Source: Xylaria sp. FL1777
Lineage: Eukaryota; Ascomycota; Sordariomycetes; Xylariales; Xylariaceae
Assembly (NCBI GenBank): GCA_022578965.1
Contig: MU400642.1
Coordinates: 1-64,000, forward strand
Direction of reading: 5' to 3'
DNA length: 64,000 nt
The notes under the pieces are model-generated. The model saw nothing but the letters and a program-made list of their open reading frames with translations. It ran no database searches and was not told the origin of the DNA. This document shows positions 1 to 11,767 of this stretch, piece by piece. A program made the translations under genes and the position numbers. Numbering within the stretch: position 1 is the first letter of the stretch; each line of letters opens with the position of its first letter.

Positions 1-3000
1 TAATTATATAAACAAAAAAAAAGTAAAAAAAGTAATAACCTTTTTTAAATTACTGCAAGTTTAGTAAGCATTAAATTATTATAAGCTTAGTAAGCTTTAA
101 ATTACTATAAGCTTAATAAGCTTTAGATTACTATAAGCTTAGTAAACTAAGTAAATTATTACGTGACTTTGGCTTTAGCTAGCAAAAAAAGAAGTGCAAA
201 GTATATATAAAGGCATTAAGCCGCTTTAAAAGCCACCCTTGTGCTAATTTTATAACAGCTAAACGTATTGTTTGTTTGCAAACTTATAATGTTAAATTTA
301 TATAAAAGTCCTAATGTAAACAATAAATATAAGTTATATATAAAGATTATTATATTAAGTTTTTTATAATAATATTAGTAATAAGTTTTAAACTAATATA
401 GCTTTAATTTAGCTAAGCTATATAATAGTTGTACGATTTATATAATTATTTTTTTAAAATACTTTAAAATAAGTTCAAAAAGTAGTTATGCAAGGATTTT
501 TTATATAAGCTTGTTTTTTAATTATATGTATGCTTATATAATATTTTAAAGTTTGCTTAAAGCGTTAAAGTTTTAAATTAACAAAAGGCTTAAAGCTAAT
601 AATAACTATTAGCTTATTTATTAAATTGTTAATAATTAAATTAGTACGTTTTTTTTTTCTGTATTATTATAGCTTTACATAACTAATTTAAACTTTTTAT
701 ATAGCTTAGTTGTTTTTTTTTTGATTTTTTATATAAAGTAAAACTTAAAAATTTAAGTATTATTATATTTGTTTAAATTATATTTTACGAACTAGAAAAC
801 ACTTTGTATAACAAAATTATTAATTTTTATAGCGTTTAATTTTTTAAACAGAGCGCTAAAAGTACTAATAATGCTGTTTTTGCGTAACTTTATTACTAAA
901 GCATAGTTTTGTTCTTTTTTTAAAGTTAAGAACAAGTTACTAATGTTTTATATAAATGCTATAAAAAAGTTCTTAGCTTTTTTAAGTTTTTTGCGTTTTT
1001 TTTGTATAGCTAGTTTTATAGCTAGTTTTATAGCAGTTATGTTTTCTTTTTTACTATTTATTAAAGTATATTTAGTTATATAATAATATAGCTTAACTTA
1101 TATTTATTTAAAGCAAATTAAGCTGTTTATAAAGTTAATAATTATGTTAGGTTTTTTAATTAATTATATTTTGTACGGTTTTTTTTAGCTTTGCTTTTTA
1201 TGTTATATAAAGACTTTATTACGTAAAAATAAAGATAATACTTTATATAAAGCTAGCTTATTATGTTTGTAAATCGTATAGCTAATTTTAATTTTTGCTT
1301 GTTTTTTGCAAAGCATTTTTATAGCTTTTTTAATTGCTTTAGCTTTTTATACAATATTTAGCAAAAAAAGAAAGTTTTAATTAACCTTTAAATATGCCTT
1401 AAATATAAAAAGCATTAAAACTAAGCTATTAAGCCTTGTAATATTATTTAAAGCTTTAACTGCTATTTATAAAATTAATTCATTTTTTATATAATGATTT
1501 AATTTAGCTTTTAGTATATTATACATATAACAAAAAAGTTTATATGCTTTTTTTATTTTGCTAATAGCTTAATAAGTTTTAATAAGCATTTTTTAGCATT
1601 TTATACTTATAATTTTAGCTTAGTTTTAAAATTCTTTAAATAAAAAGTTTATACTAAAGTTATATATAATATAGTTTAAAAATCTTTAGTATACATTAAT
1701 TTAGCATTTATATAAAGCTTTTTAAGTGTTTTATATAAACATAAATTTTAAAAATATAGCTGCTTAAAATAATATAGCTACATTAATTATATATAAAACC
1801 TGTTTATTATTTATTTATATAATATTAATTATAACTTTATAATTAAAATTGCAGTTATTTTTAATTGTAAACTTAAAACAACAAAGTGCTTAGTTATATA
1901 ACTAGCAATAATAGCAAAACTTTTAAATTTTTTTTAAAGTAAAGCAATTAATATTATAGCTTGCATAATTAAGCATATTATATAGTTTTTCTGTATAAAA
2001 GTATTTAAAGCATTTATAAAACTTTTGAAGTTTTGTTTTTATAAAATATAAACTTATTTTATATAAACTAGTATTAAAAAACAGGTATTTTTATTTTTAT
2101 ATAACAAAAATAGTTTTTTTGTTTTATTATATAATAATATTTTTTATATTATTAAAGTATGCTTTTAAGCAGTTAGCATTTTTTAATAAAAATAAAAAAA
2201 AAGTAAAAATATTTAAAATATAATATATAGTTATACTAAAAGCGTTTTTTATTTATATAGTGCTTATAATATTTATAGTATTATTTTTGCTAAAACAAAT
2301 ATAAACGCTACTTAAGGTTTAATTAACTTTTATATAAAAATATATTTAAAGGTATGCTTTTAATTAGGCTTTTTTTACTATTAAATAATTAAAAGTGCTA
2401 ATATTTTAAAGTTTATTTTAATAGTTTATATAATAATAATTACTTAATATAAACTAATTATATAGTATTATTGTTTTATAGTTTTAAATATTTTTTTTTA
2501 TTGTATAATAAAAAAATGCGCTATTTATTAAATATTAAGTAATTTAGTTATTAAATTCCTTATTAATATTTTTAGTACTATTGTTTAACTTTAAATATTT
2601 TTTGCATTTTGCTATATATAAAAAGAATTCTTTTAAAGTAGGTTTTTAGTTATAGATTATTTTGTGCAAATTAAAGAATATGTTCTTTATATAAGCCTTT
2701 TTTTAAGAAGTATAGCGCGTTAACTAATAGCTTTTCTTTTAATAAATAAAGTATTTTTTGTTTATATAAAAGTTTTAGTTTTTTTAGTTATAGCTTTAAA
2801 AGTAGCTTAGTTATTTAATTAATTAATTTAATAACTTTAGTATAAATTTAAGTTGTTAGTTTTTTATATAGCTATAGTTATATTTTTAGTTCGTAAAGTA
2901 TAATTTATTATTTTTTTATATAAAGGTTTTTATTATACTATTTAATGCTATATGTAAATATGCTTATAAGTTAACAAAAAATCTTTTGCATATAAGTTTT

Positions 3001-5440
3001 TAAAAAATTAATGCTATAGTTAACTTTAATATATTTTAATATGCTTATGTAATGTTTATACTTAGTTAAATTTTGCTTTAATAATTAGTGCTAAGTGTTT
3101 GCTATGTTTTTTTAAGCTTATTAAGCATTAATTTAAGTATTTTATATAAAGCTAAATTTAAGTTTTTTTTTTTTATTTATATAAAAGAAACTATAGTTTA
3201 ATTAGCTTAATATTAGCTATAGTTTATATTAGTATTAAAATAAGTATTTATTATATAATATATTTTATTTTATGTTTTGTTTAAATTAATGCAGTTAATA
3301 AAAAAGTTCTTTATATAACTTTTTAAAATATATAAAAATATAGCGTAATATTAGTTTTTTGTAATTTTGATTTATTAGTAAGCAATAATAAATAAACAAG
3401 CTTTATTATATAATAAGTTATATAGCTTGCTTATATAATTTTAGCTTAAGTTTTAGCTTTTTTAAAAAGTAATATATTTGTTAAAAGGTATAAATTTGTT
3501 TTATATAAACCTTATTAAAAGTAAGTTTAAAAACGTGCTTTTAATAGCTAGATTTAATATTATATAAACATATGTTTTTTGCTCTAGTATTTATAATAAA
3601 TAATACTAAACAAGGTATTTATATACTAGTTAAAAAATTAGTTTATAGCTTGCTTTTATTATATAAAAATTAATATAATAATAAAAATAAAAATAAAATA
3701 ATTAGCAAAAATAGTATGTTTTTTAAATGTTATTAAATATTTTAGTATAAAAATTATATATAAAACAAATAAATTAAACATTTTAATAAACTAGCTATTA
3801 AAACTACTAATTATATTAGTTTTTTTATTAATAAAAGTTAAAACTAATATAAAATTATTGCTAAAAATTAAAATATAGCTAATAATATTACTATAATATT
3901 TTAATATTATAAATTTATAAGCTATTTTTAAAAATCTTTGTTTTAAAACTAAATTGTTATATAATATAAGTTTAAAGTAAATAAAACAGCATTTTATTAA
4001 AAAAAATAATATATTATTTAAGCTAATTAATTATAAATAAGCTTTAAAAAACTTTTTATATTTAATTAGTATAATATTTTAAGTTATAGTACTTTTAAAA
4101 GTGCTTAAAGTACTAAAATTACTATAAAACATAAAAAACATATATATTAACTTAAAGCATACTACTATTAAAAGCTTAATTTAATAGCTAAATAAGCATT
4201 TTTAATACTTAAAAGCTATATTTATTACTTAATAAATTATTGCTAAATATAATTAATGCTAACTAATAAAATTATTATTAAACAAACTTTTAAATTTATA
4301 ACTTATTATATTATTTTTATTATTTATATATTAAGCTATAAACTATATATTTATAGTTAATTTTAAGCTATTAATATATATTAAATATATTATTATATAA
4401 GTTAAAGTAAAAATAATATTTAATATTAGTTTTAAAGCAATAAAACTATTAATTTAACAAATTAACAAAATATTTAGTTTTTTTAAAAAATAAATAAGCA
4501 ATAATATAAGCATATTTATAAGCAAAAAAGCAATTAATTAATATAAATTAAATAGTTTTATTATAAAGTTAATTATATTTAAAAAACTTAAAAATAATAG
4601 CAAAATTAAAAAAGCTAATAATAATATTAAGCAAATTATGCTATATAAAAGTTTAATTTATTGCTATTTTAATTTTTAAACTTTATTAAAAGTAGCTATT
4701 TATATATATAATTAAACTTTAAAGCTTAATAGTTATAATAGCTATTTTTTACTGTTTAAAATATAATTATTAAATTAGTAATTAGCTATAAAGATTATTA
4801 ACTATATTAAAAATTTAAACAAAAAAAAAAAGTTAAATTTTAGTAATATTTAGTATAAAACTATAAAGCATTATTAATATATAACTATTTTAGTAGTTTA
4901 AAAGCATTAAAAAACTAAATTTAAGCTTATTTACAAAAAAAAAAAAGCTTAATTAAAACTTATAAAATTAATAATTAAGTTTTATATATTAAATAGTAAG
5001 CTAATAAATTTAAATTATATTATAATAGTTTATAAGTTATTATAAGTTATTATTATAATAATATATATAAATTATAAAGCTTTAAAAAAATAATATTGCT
5101 TAATAAATATAATAGTAATAATTTATTTTTAATTTATAGCAAAAATAGCTATTTAGTAAAAAGTTTATAATATATTAATAAATATAACTATATTAAAAAA
5201 AAATAAACAAAAATTAAAAACATTAGTAGTATAAATATTAAAAAGCATTTATAAATAGCTTTATTTTTATAAATAGCTAAAATAGCTATTTAACAAAAAA
5301 AGTAATTATAGCTTTTAAGCAGCATAAGCTATAATATATATTATGTAATAGTTACTATATAAAAACTTAAAAAGCATAAACTAGCTTTACTTAAATTAGT
5401 AATATTTATACATAGTTTCTTAGTACTATACTTAAGAAAT
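1..5440. repeat. Extremely AT-rich decayed block (RIP-like AT isochore)
   Basis: About 5.4 kb composed almost wholly of A and T, with no open reading frame of useful length on either strand. The remaining C and G are not random. In the 60-base rows I checked by eye (3,781-3,840, 4,081-4,200 and 5,101-5,160) every C follows A or G and every G precedes C or T, while CpA is kept. Rows nearer the start (for example 841-960 and 2,641-2,700) contain some exceptions. Blocks like this in Pezizomycotina are usually transposons or duplicated DNA ruined by repeat-induced point mutation. No element can be recognised here. The block ends abruptly near 5,440-5,470, where normal base composition begins. Decay is clear; the original identity is unknown. 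Confidence 0.85.
61..138. repeat. 26-bp tandem repeat, three full copies
   Basis: Three consecutive 26-base units at 61-86, 87-112 and 113-138 differ by only a few bases. Each starts TTAGTAAGC or TTAATAAGC and ends with a TATAAGC-type tail. A partial unit appears to precede them (about 45-60) and a diverged one follows (139 to about 163). This is a small AT-rich minisatellite inside the decayed block. Confidence 0.75.
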
Positions 5441-5669
5441 ATTTTTCCTTTAACATTTATTTTTTTAAGTATAAACCTGACCTTACGTAGTAATTACAAG
5501 GTTCTGGGCCAGTATTCAGAAGGCATAAGCTACAGTACTGGAGGTGGAATTCGTTATATACGTATGATTTATTAAGCGAACTTTGTCAAGTTAACGTTAG
5601 GTAGTATACATCATTCATTCACCCTCACCATGCGAACGCGTTGCGTAATGAAAACTTTATGACATAACA

Positions 5670-7449
5670 ATGCGAAGCCGAGTGAACCGGCTCCGCCAAA
5701 TCCAGACCTGGATAGAGACAGGCCAGAATGTGCTCGTGACTGATTCTACCGCAAAAGCACCGGGCAGCAATCCACCACCGTCCCAAGATCGCAATGATTC
5801 ACCACTATCCAGAGACCGCGACGAAACCCAATCTTCCGTCACGACCTTCGATGATAGCTCCTGCGATGTCCTGATCAGTGCTGAAGGTGACCCTCTGATT
5901 CCAAACTCGGCGCAGATAAACCAGGTCTATCATGATGGCCGAGAAACGTGGTCGCAGTGACGACTGGAGCACCAGGTCGTGTTCCCCCCAGCAACGTCTC
6001 CCTCTAGGTTTTGATACACCCTTGAGATGCTTAGCGCCGACATCACAGCCTCGCCTTCCTCAGCCCAGGGGTTTTTCGATATTGTTCCTCTGCTGGGCTT
6101 ATATATTTTCAGCCAGGCAGCTTGAGTTCCAGAACCGAAGTTTTCGGTATACGCCATCATTCCGGCAAACAGCCCCTGCCACGTCGGCTACGGATTGTGT
6201 CGTTGACCTCGCGGGCGCGTCGGCTAAGCTCGTTCGGTGGCTTTCGGCGGTCCTTGCCCCTGGAATGGGATGGTCTGTAAAAGGCCCTCTGCCGGCATGG
6301 GCCGTGTACCTGGAAACCAACATCGTGCTTCTCTCTCGTCGTCGGATTTCGTACAATCCCGAAGCGACGCCTCCTTCTGCCTCCGAGGCTGTAGAGCTGT
6401 TGATTGAGTTTTGTACTTTGTTCGGACTCGCGCCAGTAGCCCATGATGACATAGGACCCGTAGCTCCCTCTACAGTGGCATTCTTGGCTGCCTTGACCAT
6501 TCCTTTCTACCGATCATCGAGCTTCACGCCTCGATTATCCTCTTGTCTCCTCGATGGACGAGGGCCAGCTACGGCTGAGGTAGACGTAAAGTCCATCCGA
6601 CAATACTTTGCCGATCTTCGATATTACATGACGCTCAGCCTTTCTAATTTCCTTGGCTCGGCTATCTGGAGTATTTTCTGGCAATCAGATGTCAGCTGCA
6701 ACCTCGTCAGCCCCTGGTATGCATCGATTCTTCACGTCTTGGGACCGCTGCTGAAAAGACGCAATGCCGAGATCATTGCGAAAGTCTTTCTCCTCCGCAG
6801 GCCACACATCGGGTTATGGTGGCTCGGAATTTTCCTCCTTGGCGATCTCACTATATTGGATTGGACTGAGCGGTTTCTAGAGACTCTTGAGGAGCGTTAC
6901 GGTTATGGTTCGACATCGCGGCCTGATCTTGTCATGGCTGCTTGGTCCGGTACGCCCCAATCCTTCTTGGACAGGGCTGAAGTAAGAGCGTATTCAGAAA
7001 CCGAAGATATCCCACAAAGCGACATCCTATGGCACCGGCATAATCTTGAATTAGCTCGATCGACTGCGGCTTGGTCCCCATTTGGGACGGCTAAGATCAA
7101 AGACGTCGAATTAGAACTTTGGCCTTTCCTGCAACAGGGGAGCTCTCGAGACTATCTCCACTGGGTGTGGCTCGTCAAGGACGGCCAGGATATTCAACGC
7201 GGGTTTCGACGAGACACTGGGAGGTATGTGCGCGAAATTCCAGACCAGCTGGATTTGATTAGATCGGAGCGCGAACAAGACGGGGAAATACCTGAGATGA
7301 AGGTTACCCCTTCAAAAGAAGCTACATTGCGCATGCTAGTACTTGCTGTTGAAGACGTAGTAGGAGATATCCACCTCGGCAATGCACACTTAAATGGGCT
7401 TCTTGAAGGTCATCGCTGGTTAAAGGGTTGGAGAGGACTAGAAACGTGA
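5670..7449 (+). CDS. Hypothetical protein, splice structure of 5' part unresolved
   Basis: I do not recognise this gene. A continuous reading frame of about 500 codons runs from 5,932 to the stop at 7,449, and another frame opening with ATG at 5,670 runs to 5,960. The likely model joins the two through at least one intron between about 5,900 and 6,115. Several weak GT/AG pairs exist and I cannot choose between them. The 3' part (6,120-7,449) looks truly coding: it is long, of normal composition, and has hydrophobic stretches near 6,790-6,870 (a Leu/Trp-rich segment ending in GIFLLGDLTILDW). The last 100 residues are polar and end in KGWRGLET. No catalytic motif was seen. It lies about 230 bp from the edge of the AT-rich block, so it sits at a chromatin or isochore boundary. 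Confidence 0.45.
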
Positions 7450-9130
7450 TCCGTAATAGGGATTCACGAACTACAAAACAGATGCATAGACTGAAGTAGC
7501 CAACTTCCTGCTCTTTTTGACCATGACTTGACCTCTTCGCAAGACTGCTCAAGCTCATTAAGCTGACAGTGCTGGACTACAGCCTTATTGACCTGGCCAC
7601 TTATCAATATAGCAGTGGCTGTCACTTAGGAGTTTCTGATGGGTTTCAAAATGCCGCTTTTAACCAGACTCATTGTGAGATATCTCGCTCTTCTACGGCA
7701 GTTGAACCTTGTCTTCTAGCATCGAATGAATTATACGGCATTTATTATATTGGGAGAACAGCACCAAGCGGGACTAAATCAGACCCGTTGTGCAACTCTG
7801 GCCAATTATACCACCAAGCACATTATTAAGACCAACCCAGCACTCATCTAATGTAACAGGCTAATGAAGCATGTGATATCAAGATTTTGTTAGCTGTGTT
7901 GTACAGCAATCCATTATCGTCCTCATCTACACAATCTAACCTCATCACAAACCTCACGGGCAATCGTTACTTAACATTAACTCTACTAAACCAACCACCT
8001 ACGCATAGGTTACTAATCGTATACTACATCGAGCTCGTCGCTCAAAGAATATATATACCACTGCGCAGAAGTTGCTACCCCAGAAAGGCCCCCTCGAAAC
8101 CAAACAAGCTTAACAACCCAAGAACCACCGCCCCTATAACAAGGGCGGCCGTGAGGGCTTGGAACTGACAACTTGACTCTATTCAGATTACAAACACCAG
8201 TTATGGCTGCCGAGGTCCATGCCTCCCTTCCGGACTTGTGCTGGGCTTGGTGGCAGTCCTTGAGCCTATATACCTCCGGGCTTCGCTGATACGTCTTAGA
8301 TAGGCGAGGGCTGAATAGCTTCACCTTTCCAGCACACGAGACAGTCTCAATATATCCCAGTTCAGCGTAGTACGGTCCAGGTTGTCTCACCGAACTACGC
8401 ATTTAGGTCACCGGTCCTAACCCGGGGAGTTTGCAGGGTAGTACGCAGACGGGCTCCTCGTCTCTCAACCCCCATTGGCGCGCATAACCAACTTAGACCA
8501 AAAACGTCTGCGGTTCCCGCCCCCGCGCTATACCCAGCAACGCAGTTGGCTTCCTTTTTTTTTTTTTTTTTTTCCTTTTTCTTTTTTTAAGCCCGGCATT
8601 ACTAATTATGATGTCGTGGATTTCGATCGAGGGGCTCTGAGCTCTTGGGTGGCAATTTTTGATATATTCAGAGGTACGTGGTTAGGGAGTTATATAGTCT
8701 CCGTTGCTGGCTGAGGGAACGGAGTTGTGTAGGTAGTTCGACGGAGACATTCCGTGATGGAAGAGCAACTGTAGATCATCTTATCTATGAGCGCGCAAAC
8801 TGCGCAAGAAAACAAAGAAGAGAATGCGGTGGAAACAAGCTGTATCCGCAGAGTGGGCGTTTCCACCCTGCGGCATATCAAACAGCTATAGTTTGATACG
8901 TATGGGGCATCTAGCATACGCACGATGGCTGTCTAGTTGACAGCCGCATTCTCCAGAAAATCAATGAGTAATCAATGGATAGTCGATCTATGTATAAACG
9001 GAGTCCCCCCCCCCCCTCCCGCCTCCCTTCCTCTGACCCCCTCATAGGATTTTGCAATAATAATCTCGCCTCTTCCGTTTCTTAGCCGTATCTATCTCTT
9101 CCTCTGGTCTTAATAAACTTTGGCGACACC
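7450..9130. other. Intergenic; no gene supported
   Basis: No convincing coding region. It holds a long T tract interrupted by a few C (about 8,549-8,588), which could be the tail of an old retroposed copy on the minus strand, and a C run at about 9,006-9,016 followed by CT-rich sequence, probably promoter of the reductase downstream. The stretch 8,150-8,480 has a more complex, GC-richer composition but no recognisable protein. Confidence 0.5.
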
Positions 9131-10153
9131 ATGGGGCACACAAAAAACACCAGGTAAGTCATTTCCAGGGTCAAATCTCTCGGGGCAGTCTATACTGATA
9201 TACATACGACGATAGGAAGACTTATACTCTCCCCTCGGGGGATAAGATGCCCGCCATCGGTCTGGGTACTTGGCAATCACCCAAGAATGCGACAAGTCAA
9301 GCCGTCAAGGCTGCCTTAGACGCCGGCTACCGTTACATTGACACGGCCTATGCCTACGGCAACGAATCCGAGGTAGGCGAGGGCGTGCGGGCTTCGGGGG
9401 TGCCCCGCGAAAAGATCTGGATCACCACTAAGCTCGACAACCCCTGGCATAAGCGAGTCGCCGAGGGCATCGACGCGTCTCTGAAAAACCTAGGCACGGA
9501 TTATGTCGACCTATATCTCATGCACTGGCCCAGCTCGACCCGGCCGGACGACCTCAAGAAGCACTACGACGACTGGAACTTCATCGATACCTGGCGCGAG
9601 ATGCAGAAGTTGCTAAATACGGGTAAAGTTCGCAACATTGGTGTATCCAACTTCGGCATCACCAACCTCGAGAAGCTGCTGAACGATCACTCTTGCCAGG
9701 TATGAGACTTGTCACCGCGTAGACCGTGGATGATGAGAACCTTAAAAGCTGACAATTGGCTAGATCAAACCAGCAGTCAACCAGATCGAGCTCCATCCCA
9801 ACAACCCGTCGCCGAAGCTCGTGGCCTACTGCAAGGAGAAGGACATACACTGCACAGGCTACTCGTGTCTCGGCAGCACCAACTCGCCTCTTTATAAGGA
9901 CCCAACACTGCTCGAGATCGCGGAGAAGAAGGGCAAGACACCGCAGCAGTGCCTTCTTCAGTGGGGTATACAGAACGGCTGGGACGTGATCCCAAAGTCG
10001 GTGACCAAGGAACGGATCGAGGCGAACTTCGCGCTGGACGGCTGGGCCCTGACGGACGAGGAAGTGACTAAGCTGTCGAACCTTCAGGATCGCTTCAAGG
10101 TCTGCGGTGACGCCTGGCTTCCCGTTAAGGTTTTCTTCGGCGACGATGAATAA
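9131..10153 (+). CDS. Aldo-keto reductase (NADPH-dependent alditol/aldehyde reductase type)
   Basis: Three exons: 9,131-9,153, 9,216-9,699 and 9,764-10,153. Introns of 62 and 64 nt are both GT-AG; the second has a GCTGAC branch site. The joined frame gives 298 residues. The catalytic tetrad is visible: Asp50 (in RYIDTAY), Tyr55 (YGNE), Lys80 (ITTKLD) and His111 (LMHWP). The GVSNFG motif and the NPSPKLV and PKSVTKERI segments that hold NADP(H) follow in order. Family members reduce aldehydes and ketoses such as glyceraldehyde, xylose or uronic acids. The close fungal relatives I can recall are glycerol dehydrogenase/reductase-like enzymes, but the substrate cannot be read from sequence. The first exon is only 23 nt, so a model starting at the internal ATG (9,247) would lose the N-terminal strand YTLPSGDKMP. 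Likely cytosolic. Confidence 0.9.
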
Positions 10154-10330
10154 GATATCATACTAGGGCCGGCGCGACCTAGGCCACCATCGGCAAAAAT
10201 AGAGAAATAGAGGTAGATATTCGATGGTAGCTTAATAGTAATTTGACGCCGAGAACTCAAAAGAGTCCGACCATTAGTGAATATCATAGGAGTCACGCAG
10301 GATTCTCATCATATATGCTATCTTTCCATC

Positions 10331-10912
10331 TTATAGCTTCCCTCTGCGTGCTTCTTCTCCTAACACCGCTGCAATGCTTGCTCTCAGCTTCGCGGCTAGC
10401 TCCATAGCGTCGTCATCGTCTAGGTCTTCCCGCTGGCCACGGCCGAACATGGTGAAGCTCTCGCGGAATTTGCCGCTCGCGCGGATCTCGGGGCGTGGTA
10501 TGAGATGATAATGGACGTGGTTTACGACTTGCGCGGCGGCAGCGCCATTGTTCTGCACGACATTCCAGTCGTAGACACCCGTAGTCCGCGAGAGGGCTTT
10601 GGAGAGGATGCGCAAGTAGGAGCCGAGCTCGGCGGCCTCCTCAGGGGAGACGTCGGAGAGCTTCGGTCTATGCGAGCGCGGACAGAGCAATAGGTGTCCG
10701 TGCGATAGGGGCATGATGTCGAGGAAAGCCATGAGCATCGGGGTGGACAGCACGACGAACGAGGCTGGGACGAGCTTCGAAGGGTCGAGCTCGGGCGAGC
10801 CGGGGGCAGGGGGCTGTTCGGGAGGGAAGGATGGGTAAGCTTGCGCAATGTTGCAGAACGGACACGAGTTGTCTGATGGGAGCACCGTGGGATCGAAGGA
10901 TGTTTCTGCCAT
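10331..10912 (-). CDS. HIT-domain protein (nucleotide hydrolase/transferase superfamily)
   Basis: Single exon, about 193 residues from the ATG at 10,912; an in-frame upstream start at 10,942 would add 10 residues. The HIT signature HVHYHLIPRP is present near residue 135, with the conserved HGHLLLCPRSH segment about 55 residues before it and a CPFC pair near the N-terminus, as in HINT/HNT-type proteins. These enzymes hydrolyse nucleoside phosphoramidates or dinucleotides through the middle histidine of the triad. An acidic DDDD patch lies near the C-terminus. The gene is tail to tail with the aldo-keto reductase, 177 bp apart. I favour the second ATG because the first 10 residues precede the usual MAE-type start. 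The exact subclass is not decided. Confidence 0.88.
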   Translation of the reverse strand: MAETSFDPTVLPSDNSCPFCNIAQAYPSFPPEQPPAPGSPELDPSKLVPASFVVLSTPMLMAFLDIMPLSHGHLLLCPRSHRPKLSDVSPEEAAELGSYLRILSKALSRTTGVYDWNVVQNNGAAAAQVVNHVHYHLIPRPEIRASGKFRESFTMFGRGQREDLDDDDAMELAAKLRASIAAVLGEEARRGKL

Positions 10913-10942
10913 GGTTGGCCTTGGTAAGGATCCTTTGAACAA

Positions 10943-11767
10943 CTCTTATGTATATAGAACTTGGCGATATGAGCTTTGCTTGGAACCCCAGCTCTATAAA
11001 CAACGCAAATCCGAACAATTAGATTAGGTACACACGAAACACAGCCGTACAAATGCAATCAAGATAAAAGAGTGTCCTGCAAATCCGCAATAGCGTCTAT
11101 GCCAAACGAACGATACCCATCGAACGAGACCCAAGAAATCAGGAATGAAGGATAGAATGCTATATGTAGGTAGTTAGTTACCTCTTAAGTAAACACTTAA
11201 GACCGGCCGGTACCGAGGTTCCAGACATACAGCAAATTGGGTTTAGCGCAATTACTGCCTTTGCTCGGGTGCCAATCAGGTGACTAGGTTAGCATATAAG
11301 CAGAGGAAAAGGGCAGTTAAAAACAGTTGCAAGTTGAATAGTCCACATGGGAAACGGCACTCTCAAGAAGGTTGCCCTCTCACAACGGGGTCTGGAACGT
11401 TGATAGTACCAACAACCATAGTTGCGCCCAGATCACTCTTAGCGGCCGGGATCTTGTAGGCTGTTGGATGCTAGACTACTAAACCCATCATAGGTTCATA
11501 TCCAAAAGCTAAGGTGGGTGCCAGGATGACTGTCTGCCGACCGCGAAACCAACTTCTCTGACGAGCACGACGTCTGGGGTTGACACTGTTCCTGAACGAC
11601 TTGCTCGATTAGCTGATGCTAACGCGGTGAAACTCAAGACTATCGCGGGACTAGTTAGTCGCCGACATACCTGGACCTTCTAAAAGAGATCTTTTACCCC
11701 GTCCTCAATTCGTACCTCAAACAATTAAAGGTGAATAAGATTAATAAGGTCATTGTGTAATTAAAAA
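10943..11767. other. Intergenic; no gene seen
   Basis: Region upstream of the HIT gene and downstream of the NACHT gene. Contains short TAGGTA/TAGTTA motifs near 11,167-11,215 but no supported coding sequence. Confidence 0.5.

Noticed and set aside
1..5440. Possible mitochondrial DNA or CRISPR-like array in the AT block
   Set aside because: No mitochondrial genes, rRNA or tRNA recognisable, and no regularly spaced repeats apart from the 26-bp array; residual base context points to mutated nuclear DNA.
8013..8402. 129-residue minus-strand frame
   Set aside because: Composition unlike protein, no recognisable motif; region may be repeat-derived.
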